Program-made: the position numbers and the translations under genes | Assembly: GCA_964636325.1 (NCBI GenBank) | Contig: CAZWRV010000054.1 | Location: forward strand, 1-41,048 | Reading direction: 5' to 3' | From: CAZWRV01 sp964636325 | GTDB taxonomy: Bacteria > Verrucomicrobiota > Lentisphaeria > Victivallales > GWF2-50-93 | Length of the DNA: 41,048 nt | In this document: positions 17,163-24,528 of the stretch, piece by piece | Layout of the letters: every line of letters begins with the position of its first letter | Numbering within the stretch: position 1 is the stretch's first letter | Notes under the pieces: generated by a model | The model's database searches: none | What the model was told of the DNA's origin: nothing | What the model saw: the letters and a program-made list of their open reading frames with translations, nothing else

Positions 17163-18509
17163 ATGTCCAATTTGAAATGGGTTGTTGTTGCGGTGCTTGC
17201 AGCGCTGGCGGCAGCGCTGTTGTCGCTGCACTGGCTCTTCAAGGGCGTGCCGGTGCAGACCGCGGCGGTGGAGACTGGGAAAATCTCGGAATACGTCGAC
17301 GAGCGGGCGAAGACATCGCTGCCGCACGTATACCACGTCTTCATGCCGGTCGCCGGCCGCATCAAACCGATCGCGCTCAAGCCCGGCGCGCCGGTGAAGA
17401 AGGACGATGTGATAGCCGAGGTCGACACATCCGACCTCCAGACCGCCGCGGCCGAGGCCGCCGCCAGGCTCGAGGCCATCAAGTCGCAGATCGAAATCAA
17501 CAACTTCAACGAGATGGAGAAGACCGCGCTGGACGAGGCGATGCAATGGATAGCCAGTTTCGACGAGATGCTCAAGGCCTCCCAGAAGAAGATCGACGCA
17601 AGCAAGCTCCTCAGCGACTACGCCGAGGAATACCAGAAGAGCGTCGAGGCCAGCGGCGGCGCGGTCAGCAGGATCGCGCAGAGCGAGGCCAGGATGAAGT
17701 CCGCGGTCGAAAAGGTCAACTTCGAGTCCTCCGAGATCAACCACAGCGCGATGAAAATCGCAAGGAGCATCTCCAATCTCTATCCTGTCTATATAAGACA
17801 ATACCTCAAGCGCAAGGGCCTCGAGGAGAACGTCCTCAAGAACCAGCTCGAGGAGACGAAGGCAGCGCTCGACAAGACGAACCGCGACCTGGCCAGGGCC
17901 GCCGTGAAAAGTCCGTCGGACGGAACCGTCCTCAAGGTCCATGTCTCCAACGAAAGGTTCCTCAATCCGGGTGAAGCTCTCCTCGACATCGGAAATCTCG
18001 ACGAGATCGAAGTGACCGCCGACGTACTTTCCGAGGACGCCGTGAAGATCAGCGTCGGCGATCCGGCCGACATCAGCCTGCCCTCGCTGCGCGAAGCGCC
18101 CGTCCGCGGCTCGGTGAGGAAGATCGAGCCGGAAGGGTTCGTGAAGACTTCCTCTCTCGGCGTCGAGCAGCTACGTGTCCCTGTGAAGATCTCCTTCAAC
18201 AAGGAAGATCTGGCCGGCCTCATGAAGGACGGCGGAGTCCTGGGCGACGGATTCAGGGTGAACGTCAGAATCTACACCGCGTCGGCGGATAACGCTCTGA
18301 AGGTGCCGCGCCCCGCTCTCTTCCGCGGAAGCGGCGGGAAATGGAAGATCTTCGCGGTGAAGGGAGGCAAGGCGGTCCTCACCGACGTCGAGGTCGGACT
18401 CTCCAACGACACCGACGCGCAGATTCTCAAGGGACTCGCCCAGGGCGACATGGTCGTCGTCGCCCCACCGACCTCAATCTCATCAGGGACTAGAGTGAGC
18501 TGGGAGTAG
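17163..18509 (+). CDS. Membrane-fusion (HlyD/MacA-like) periplasmic adaptor
   Basis: 448 residues. One N-terminal membrane anchor (about 6-26) is followed by the first half of a biotinyl-lipoyl domain (VAGRIKPIALKPGAPVKKDDVIAEVD). A long alpha-helical hairpin spans about 95-230, then comes the second lipoyl half (AAVKSPSDGTVLKVHVSNERFLNPGEALLDIG) and beta-barrel and membrane-proximal regions to the end (LKGLAQGDMVVVAP). This is the classic adaptor that links an inner-membrane exporter to an outer-membrane channel; no TolC-like gene is present here. GGAGG stands 5 bases before ATG. Confidence 0.92.
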   Translation: MSNLKWVVVAVLAALAAALLSLHWLFKGVPVQTAAVETGKISEYVDERAKTSLPHVYHVFMPVAGRIKPIALKPGAPVKKDDVIAEVDTSDLQTAAAEAAARLEAIKSQIEINNFNEMEKTALDEAMQWIASFDEMLKASQKKIDASKLLSDYAEEYQKSVEASGGAVSRIAQSEARMKSAVEKVNFESSEINHSAMKIARSISNLYPVYIRQYLKRKGLEENVLKNQLEETKAALDKTNRDLARAAVKSPSDGTVLKVHVSNERFLNPGEALLDIGNLDEIEVTADVLSEDAVKISVGDPADISLPSLREAPVRGSVRKIEPEGFVKTSSLGVEQLRVPVKISFNKEDLAGLMKDGGVLGDGFRVNVRIYTASADNALKVPRPALFRGSGGKWKIFAVKGGKAVLTDVEVGLSNDTDAQILKGLAQGDMVVVAPPTSISSGTRVSWE

Positions 18510-18706
18510 CGAAACTGGATACACCGTTTTATCAGCGGCTTTGACAGGCAAAACCCTCCGTGCCTGGCGGCGAAAATGGCGCAATAATAAGGCGTAGCCG
18601 TAGGGTAACGCTCGCCGGAGCCGCGGTTGAGCTCGGTTCAACCTTCCGGAAGACGACAAAGTTTGCGACAAAGATACCGGCAAAGATATGCGAGCTTCAG
18701 AGGAGG
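18509..18706 (+). repeat. Modular hairpin repeat element, copy downstream of the ABC operon
   Basis: Collinear with 13641-13896 but lacking about 85 central bases (the CTGCGA hairpin and linker). It shares ..gacaggcaaaaccct.., ggcgtagccgtag and hairpin GGTTGAGC/GTTCAACC (18625-18632, 18636-18643, loop TCG). One stem pair here is G-T, which would be a G-U wobble in RNA. The tail aaagataccggcaaagatat leads to agaggagg. An ATG at 18712 follows the aggagg but opens no credible gene. Confidence 0.8.
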
Positions 18707-18766
18707 GAAAATGTCCATGTGGCTTTTCTGGGTGGGGCGCCGGAAATCTGAAAAAAGTTTATCCGG

Positions 18767-19327
18767 TCAGGCCTGCGGCTTCCTCTTGATTATCTCGATA
18801 TTGTTGATGAATAGCGAGGAGTTGGGGATGAGGAAGGTCTTCTCGTCGCCTTCGAGAGTCGTATAACGCAGGTTGATCTCGACCACGACTCCGCGGCAGC
18901 CGCCCACCGATATCGTGTCGCCCAGCCTGAACGGATGGTAGATGAGGATGAGCGCGCCGGAGAGCAGGTTGGATAGCGCGTCCTTGAGCGCGAAGCCTAT
19001 CGCGAAGCCGCCCAGCCCAAGGCTGGCGATCAGCGCGTTGACGTTTATCCCGAGCGTCCCAAGCGCGGTTATGCCGCCGAGGACAAGTATCGCAATCCTG
19101 CTTGCGGAGCCGGCCAGCTTGAATATCTGGTTCCTACCCGGCTCCAGATGGCTTTCCATCCTGTGGAAAATCTTCCTGACCACGGCCGCCACCACGTAGA
19201 ATACGAAGAAAATTATTGCGGCGATGGCGATGTTCGGCATATACTTGACGCACTGGTCAAGGAAATCAATGACCATCCTGTTGAAGTCCTCCGCAAAATT
19301 GAAGGCGGAACCGATGGTGGTGTCCAT
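18767..19327 (-). CDS. Small mechanosensitive channel (MscS family)
   Basis: 186 residues, a minimal MscS. Three hydrophobic segments are present (about 31-52, 70-92 and 95-125). The pore helix contains GLGGFAIGFALKDALSNLLSGALIL, the conserved Gly/Ala-rich TM3 pattern, followed by the beta domain (FRLGDTISVGGCRGVVVEINLRYT, LIPNSSLFINNIEI). The C-terminal alpha/beta vestibule domain of larger members is missing. The start at 19327 has AAGGACA before it; an upstream in-frame TTG at 19357 would overlap the restriction gene and is less likely. It releases solutes on hypo-osmotic shock. Confidence 0.9.
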   Translation of the reverse strand: MDTTIGSAFNFAEDFNRMVIDFLDQCVKYMPNIAIAAIIFFVFYVVAAVVRKIFHRMESHLEPGRNQIFKLAGSASRIAILVLGGITALGTLGINVNALIASLGLGGFAIGFALKDALSNLLSGALILIYHPFRLGDTISVGGCRGVVVEINLRYTTLEGDEKTFLIPNSSLFINNIEIIKRKPQA

Positions 19328-19346
19328 TATTTGTCCTTGGAGTTTG

Positions 19347-20297
19347 CTATTGAGCAATAAGCAGTTCCAGCTCGGCTAAGATGTGCAGGGCTGCCTGGTG
19401 TTGTGGGAGCATGCGGTCTGAGTCGGGAAATACGTTCTCCCGACGAATTCTATCCTTAAGCTTCTCAATTGCATCAATGAGTTGGCCGTGGTCCGCATGT
19501 TCCTGAAAAACCTTGAAGAATTCAAGCCAATATTTTGCATTGATTCCACAAAGCTGATAATTCTTGATGTTTTCAAGGTAGTCATCCATAATGCCTGTAC
19601 GGGCGAAGCGGCCAAAGTTTTTTCCGGCGTCCGAAACTGGGCGGTCATTAGTTTCCATCGCTTTATTTGGATATGGCTTTGCATCTGCAGGAATAATTAT
19701 ATCGCTGTCCGAAGCGGACTCTCGAATACATTTCCAGTGATAGTTCCTATATTCTGCCGCATATCGCGCAAGTTCAATATATGGGGAGAAAACCCTGGGA
19801 CGACCTGAAATTACATTGCCAAGCGTCCATGGGATGACGACAATTAAATCCGGTATAGCGCAAGCGCCAGGTGTTTGAGCAAAACGGAAACTGGGCTCAC
19901 CTTCCTTTGAAAGTAAATACCACCCCTTCAGTTCAATTCCAAATATTGGGGAGTTCCTTGCCGCATCATGGAGCAGCACGTCGGGAAATGATTGTGGCTG
20001 CCGGATGAAAGATGCAGTTTCATACCGACGCTCTGGATCCCATACATTTCGTATCTGATTTAAAGTGTCAACGACCTGATTCTCAATAGTGGCTCCTAGT
20101 GCAGAGCTCAACGTGAAAATATCTGTAGCATTGATTCCTTCGATAAAAGTGTCGCTTCGAAAATGGATGGGGAGAGCGACTATAGCCTCACGCACCCGCA
20201 GCCACAAAGCCCGGTGTTCCCAGTTCTCTGTCGGCTGTAGACGGGCTGGTTTTGCCTGGCGCGTGTTGCTGATAGAAGAGGATGTTTTTCTGTTCAT
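19347..20297 (-). CDS. Probable type II restriction endonuclease (PD-(D/E)xK fold)
   Basis: 316 residues from the ATG at 20297, which has AAAGG upstream. The fold signature is visible as SFPDVLLHD (Pro105-Asp106) and PIFGIELKGW (Glu122, Lys124). It is followed by CAIPDLIVVIPWTLGN and YIELARYAAEYRNYHW, a layout I associate with type II restriction enzymes. It overlaps the end of the methyltransferase gene by 110 bases in another frame, so the pair is one unit. Base composition is visibly more AT-rich than the flanking genes, consistent with horizontal acquisition. The recognition site is unknown. Confidence 0.75.
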   Translation of the reverse strand: MNRKTSSSISNTRQAKPARLQPTENWEHRALWLRVREAIVALPIHFRSDTFIEGINATDIFTLSSALGATIENQVVDTLNQIRNVWDPERRYETASFIRQPQSFPDVLLHDAARNSPIFGIELKGWYLLSKEGEPSFRFAQTPGACAIPDLIVVIPWTLGNVISGRPRVFSPYIELARYAAEYRNYHWKCIRESASDSDIIIPADAKPYPNKAMETNDRPVSDAGKNFGRFARTGIMDDYLENIKNYQLCGINAKYWLEFFKVFQEHADHGQLIDAIEKLKDRIRRENVFPDSDRMLPQHQAALHILAELELLIAQ

Positions 20298-21300
20298 ATT
20301 CTTTAAACCTTTCAATGGCCATTGCATAAAACTCGCAAGATATTTCAGCGGCGAAGGCATGCCGGCCGCATCTTGCTGCTGACAATGCGGTTGAGCATAA
20401 GCCTCCAAATGGCTCCCATACGATGTCTCCGGGGCTTGAAGATGATTTGATGATCAGCTCCAAAAGCTTGAGCGGCTTCTGGTTCATATGGAGACAGGAC
20501 AGCGAACCGGCCTTTTTCAGACGTTCTCTGCCGCGCACGGCTGGTTCCCTCCAAACATTGGAAACTCCAATGCAGCAGTCAAATTTAGCCCGCATCATTT
20601 CCCATTCGCCACCGGTCATAGGACGTGCACCGTCAACGCTGAAATACGGTCGGCCTGAGGGTTTTCCATGTAGATTGGCGTAGTCGGAAAGAGACTGAAA
20701 CGCCTTGCCTGGAGGGAAATACCATAGGTGATCTTTAGTGAAATATTTTCTTGTCGCTGCATTGCGGACACCGCACGCCTCGTTGGTGAGGTTGAAGGAA
20801 AGACCGGAGCGTTCCCACTCGGCGCGTAGCCAATCTCTCAGAGGTAAAAACTCTCCATTGGAAGGAAGACGGTTTTTCCGGACATACTGAACGCATACTT
20901 CGGTCGTGACAGGGAATTTACGGATTGTCTTGGTGTTGCAATTGCCTGCGATGTGCCCCATGCCTTTGTCCCAAATATGGCAATTTCGGAATTCCCATCC
21001 GCAGTTCTCGAGCATCCGATGGCAATTGGCCCATCCCTGTTCTGAATTCCAAAACCACAGAGTAGAGCAAGGAAGTGCGCGTTTATACCATTCCTTGGCA
21101 TGTGGCTCATACCATTCAGCAAGATTTTCCGGTGAAACAGGATCGCCTGGAAAGCTGTTCAATCCATATGGGCCGTCGGAGACAATGAGTGTCGGGCTAG
21201 GCCATTCCGGGTAAAAATCCAAGGAATTGCCATAGCACAACAATGCCCGGCCATCAAGAAATGAATTTTTATTAGAATGTTCGGACATGAATTTAGCCAT
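20188..21300 (-). CDS. DNA (N4-cytosine/N6-adenine) methyltransferase of beta-type motif order
   Basis: 370 residues. The catalytic motif IV region reads IVSDGPYG (residues 39-46), a variant of the S/D-PP-Y loop in which the first proline is glycine. It comes before the AdoMet-binding motif I, WEPFGGLCSTALSA (from Trp295), which is preceded by HMNQKPLKLLELII. Catalytic motif first and cofactor motif last is the beta order. It protects host DNA from the endonuclease encoded immediately downstream and overlapping. ATG 21300 is chosen; Met5 (21288) is an alternative and neither has a strong ribosome-binding site. AT-richer than neighbours. Confidence 0.85.
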   Translation of the reverse strand: MAKFMSEHSNKNSFLDGRALLCYGNSLDFYPEWPSPTLIVSDGPYGLNSFPGDPVSPENLAEWYEPHAKEWYKRALPCSTLWFWNSEQGWANCHRMLENCGWEFRNCHIWDKGMGHIAGNCNTKTIRKFPVTTEVCVQYVRKNRLPSNGEFLPLRDWLRAEWERSGLSFNLTNEACGVRNAATRKYFTKDHLWYFPPGKAFQSLSDYANLHGKPSGRPYFSVDGARPMTGGEWEMMRAKFDCCIGVSNVWREPAVRGRERLKKAGSLSCLHMNQKPLKLLELIIKSSSSPGDIVWEPFGGLCSTALSAARCGRHAFAAEISCEFYAMAIERFKEYEQKNILFYQQHAPGKTSPSTADRELGTPGFVAAGA

Positions 21301-21413
21301 CTCATATGCTAGATTCTATTTAGTGAAAATACTCATGTAAAGTTTTAAAATCAAGGCCGGATGTCGTGGGGGAGGATTGGAAATTCCGCAAAAGTTGTTC
21401 AAATGAAACAAGA

Positions 21414-21445
21414 AGCCCGGCAGGAGTGTAAGCCCATGCCGGGCT
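21414..21445 (-). terminator. Intrinsic terminator of the coiled-coil protein gene
   Basis: AGCCCGGCA (21414-21422) pairs perfectly with TGCCGGGCT (21437-21445) across a 14-base loop. On the minus strand the stem is followed by TCTTGTTTCATTTG, a T-rich run. It sits 20 bases after the stop codon at 21466. Confidence 0.6.
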
Positions 21446-21465
21446 ATGGGAACGGAGGGGATGTT

Positions 21466-21999
21466 TTATTCGTTGTCTTCGGCCTTGTCCTTTTTATTTT
21501 TCCTGGGGCCTTCCTTGTGCTTCTGCGCCTTCTCAAGAATTTCGTTGAGCCTTTCGTCAACCATTGCCTGGAGCTTGCTCTCCATGTCGGCGACTTCCTT
21601 CTTTTTTGCTTCGAGCCTGGCCTTCATGTTCTCCTCGATCTTGGCCCTGATCGCTTCCTTGTCGGCGTCGTTCCTGGACTCGCGGTATTTCCTGACCAGA
21701 TCCCTAATCTCGAGCATCTTCCTCTCGAATTCGGCCTTGACGGAGGCAAGCGCCGAGTCGCGCTGCTTGTCGAACTCCTCGGGGTTCTCATCCCTTAGCT
21801 TCATCAGCTCCTTGAACTTCTCGGGATCATTCTCCCTTAGGAAGCCCATCATCCTCATGCCCTTGCCATGTCCGCCCTTCTTCGCCCACTGCCCCTTCTT
21901 GCATGTCGAATCGTCCGCCCTGGCCGTATTTGCCTCCTCCGCGGCGACGAACGCCGCCGACAGGACGCAGATGCAGGCCGCCAAAATCAGCTTTTTCAT
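21466..21999 (-). CDS. Periplasmic charged coiled-coil protein
   Basis: 177 residues. A clear signal peptide, MKKLILAACICVLSAAFVAA, is followed by a short Lys/Gly/His-rich stretch and then a long, highly charged helical region from about residue 55 to 165. The composition (KxxxLxxLxxENPEEF, RKYRESRNDADKEAIRAK) recalls small periplasmic chaperones of the Spy/CpxP type, but the LTxxQ motif of that family is not seen, so homology is not claimed. GGAGG stands before the ATG. It is monocistronic, with its own terminator. Confidence 0.8.
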   Translation of the reverse strand: MKKLILAACICVLSAAFVAAEEANTARADDSTCKKGQWAKKGGHGKGMRMMGFLRENDPEKFKELMKLRDENPEEFDKQRDSALASVKAEFERKMLEIRDLVRKYRESRNDADKEAIRAKIEENMKARLEAKKKEVADMESKLQAMVDERLNEILEKAQKHKEGPRKNKKDKAEDNE

Positions 22000-22281
22000 G
22001 CTCGGTCCTCCTTGATTTTAAATGTCCGCCAATTCAGATTCTTGCACTTGAAACGCTGGGCTGCCCACACTTATTGTGCGACATGGAAATATTTTCCGTG
22101 AAAATCTAACAAAAGCATATATTGAGTCTATATTAGGCGCTCTGAAAAATGCCGCCATATGTCAGATAAAACAAGCAAAGTGGTAATCGTTAAGCTGCCG
22201 GCTGCATAGTGGTAGACATGCTTCGCTGATGTCCGCCTCAAATCTCCCAGTTAAACGGTTACGCAAAAGGGGATGAAAAAC

Positions 22282-24528
22282 ATGATATCCATCGAATATG
22301 CAGGCGCGGAAAAGGCCGTCCTCCATGCCGCCGGGGAACTGAAGTCCGTCTTCTCGAAGATCACGGAAGAGCCGGTCAGAACCGGGCAACAAGCTTCCAG
22401 CGACGGAGCCAAGACGGTGTCGCTTGCCGTGGACGGCTCGCTCAAGGAGCAGGAGATTTCAATCGTGTCGGACGCCTCGCGGGCCGAGATCCGGGGCGGA
22501 AGCGCCGCCGCGCTGCTGCACGCCGTTTATACTTTCGCGGAGAAACTCGGCTGCGTGTTCGAATTCTCCGGTCCGCTTTTCCCGCCTAAGAAAACATCCT
22601 GCGATCTGCCTGTCGTAAACATCAGGCACCTGCCCGGAATTCGCCGCCGCGGAATCAGGATGCACCTCAACTTCGTGCAGGACCAGTCGTTCTTCACGGA
22701 GAAGGAGTTCCGGGAGTTCATAGACAACATGGCTCGGCAGAAGTTCAACCATTTGCTTTTCCACATGTATACGCCCCAGCAATGGTTCCCCTTCGAATAC
22801 CGCGGGGTGAAGCATCTCGACCTGGGGCTGGGCAACTTGAACAGGAAGCCGCTTTCGGCGGACATGATCGGACGCCGCAAGGTAAAGGTGAAGGAGCATT
22901 GGTTCCCCAGGGAATTCGAGCATATAAGGGACACCGAGGAGTTGCTCCATGCCGTTTACGGCAGGTTCAAAAGGATGATGGCGCACGCGCACGGCCTCGG
23001 AATCCGCAACAGCGTATCAATCGAGCCCCAGGCCATGCCCCCCGCAGTGGCCGCCAAGCTGCCCGAATGGACGGGCAAGGGCGTTGAGGTCCTCGACCAG
23101 TCGGACGCGCTCACCGCGAACTGGCAGCAGGAATGGTCCGGCGTCAAGCTCTCCGAGCCGGACATACGCCACCCCCTCGTCATAGACATCGCCGTGGAAC
23201 GGGTGCTCCAGTGCATCGACGCCTTCCCCGACCTGGACGAGATACAGCTGATCTCGACCGAAGGCGTCACGTGGCGCCCGAAGGCCGGAGAAACGTTCGC
23301 CGGCGAAATATCGCGGCTGTGCAAGAAGTTCGAAATCCCGGCGGAGTCGTTCGACCACGAGTCGCTTGCGAAGACCGCACAGCCGAGCGACGGGCCCGAG
23401 ATGCACATCAAGGCGCATCCCTACTGGACCGTCCCGCCCGGCGACTGCTATTATCCGACCGTAGTAGGCTCGCTGAGGTACATAGAGTTCGCGCTGGCAA
23501 TTTTCGCGGACGAACGTGTCCGGAAGAAGCTGGCCGAACGCGGCGTCGAACCCGAGGTCGCTGTCTACAGCCCGAATCCGGAGACGATACGGCTCATGAT
23601 GATCCCCCTCGCGAAGATGCTGCCGAAGGGGCTCAGGTTCTCGTGCCTGCCCGACTACGGCGCACGGGACATTGCCGCGAACATGAAGGTCTGGAAGCCC
23701 CTCTCCGACGCAGGACACAGGACGGGAGTGATCTCCTGGCTCGAGTTCGACGGCATGATGATGCTCGCGCAGGGCTGGACTGATTCAATAATCTACAACG
23801 TCCACGAGGCGAAGAAGCTCGGCTCTGAACTGGCGGTCTTCAACCATTGGCGCGTCCGCTCGCTCGAGCAGAACGCGGCCGCGGCCGCGGCCCTCTGCTG
23901 GAACCCCGGCTTGTCCGCCGAGGAGTTCAAGGAGGATTATTTCGGCAGGATGTTCGGTCCGGAAAACCTGGCCGCCGCCACGGAAGCCTATGCCCTCCTC
24001 GAGGAGGCCACAGCCCCTTCCAAGAACATCGTCTACAACATCGGCTTCACCGTGGACTGGGTCTTCAGGCATTCCACCGACGTCCCCGGCTACTACTGGC
24101 GCCGGCTCGCCAAGGCAATGGACGCATACAGGAAGGCCTCGGACGCCTTCGCGAAGCTCGCGGAAAAATCCATCCCGACCGGAAGGAGGCAGGCCGAATA
24201 CATGCGCGACTACGCTGCGGCGTCCGCGTTCCACGTCGAGGCAGTGTATCATCTCCAGAACGCGAAGCTGCCCCTGATGGGATACAAGGCATGGCCGCCG
24301 AGCAACCCCAACGCCGCATGGCCGCCTCCTGAAATCCTGAAGACACTGGCCAAGGAGGCCTCCAAGGCGCTCGCGCTCGAAAAGAAATACATGAGGCTTC
24401 TGGCCAAGTGGGCGAAGTCCTGCGACGAGCAGGGCCAGCTCTCGATGCACCATCAGGGCGTCATCGAGCCGTTCACCGGCTTCGCAGCCCGGCTCGCAGA
24501 ACTTTACAAGCAGGAATCCACGCCATGA
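22282..24528 (+). CDS. GH20/GH67-like glycoside hydrolase family protein
   Basis: 748 residues, no signal peptide. The N-terminal ~110 residues form the alpha/beta domain seen before GH20 and GH67 barrels (EISIVSDASRAEIRGGSAAALLHAVYTFAEKLGCVFEF). A barrel starts at RRRGIRMHLNF, with NHLLFHMYTPQQWFPFEYRG and DEIQLISTEGVTWRP, where the Glu is a candidate catalytic acid. The C-terminal 250 residues are helical. I infer hydrolysis of an acidic or amino-sugar glycoside, but no exact family is assigned. ATG 22282 is preferred because AAGGGG lies 9 bases upstream; at the earlier ATG (22273) that site abuts the codon. The next gene overlaps its stop (ATGA). Confidence 0.7.
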   Translation: MISIEYAGAEKAVLHAAGELKSVFSKITEEPVRTGQQASSDGAKTVSLAVDGSLKEQEISIVSDASRAEIRGGSAAALLHAVYTFAEKLGCVFEFSGPLFPPKKTSCDLPVVNIRHLPGIRRRGIRMHLNFVQDQSFFTEKEFREFIDNMARQKFNHLLFHMYTPQQWFPFEYRGVKHLDLGLGNLNRKPLSADMIGRRKVKVKEHWFPREFEHIRDTEELLHAVYGRFKRMMAHAHGLGIRNSVSIEPQAMPPAVAAKLPEWTGKGVEVLDQSDALTANWQQEWSGVKLSEPDIRHPLVIDIAVERVLQCIDAFPDLDEIQLISTEGVTWRPKAGETFAGEISRLCKKFEIPAESFDHESLAKTAQPSDGPEMHIKAHPYWTVPPGDCYYPTVVGSLRYIEFALAIFADERVRKKLAERGVEPEVAVYSPNPETIRLMMIPLAKMLPKGLRFSCLPDYGARDIAANMKVWKPLSDAGHRTGVISWLEFDGMMMLAQGWTDSIIYNVHEAKKLGSELAVFNHWRVRSLEQNAAAAAALCWNPGLSAEEFKEDYFGRMFGPENLAAATEAYALLEEATAPSKNIVYNIGFTVDWVFRHSTDVPGYYWRRLAKAMDAYRKASDAFAKLAEKSIPTGRRQAEYMRDYAAASAFHVEAVYHLQNAKLPLMGYKAWPPSNPNAAWPPPEILKTLAKEASKALALEKKYMRLLAKWAKSCDEQGQLSMHHQGVIEPFTGFAARLAELYKQESTP

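Noticed and set aside
18560..18866. Short plus-strand frames after the exporter (63 and 79 codons)
   Set aside because: They consist of repeat element and the antisense of the MscS C-terminus; no family features.
20298..20408. N-terminal extension of the endonuclease to 20408
   Set aside because: It would lie wholly within methyltransferase codons and has no start with a good SD; Met at 20297 follows AAAGG.
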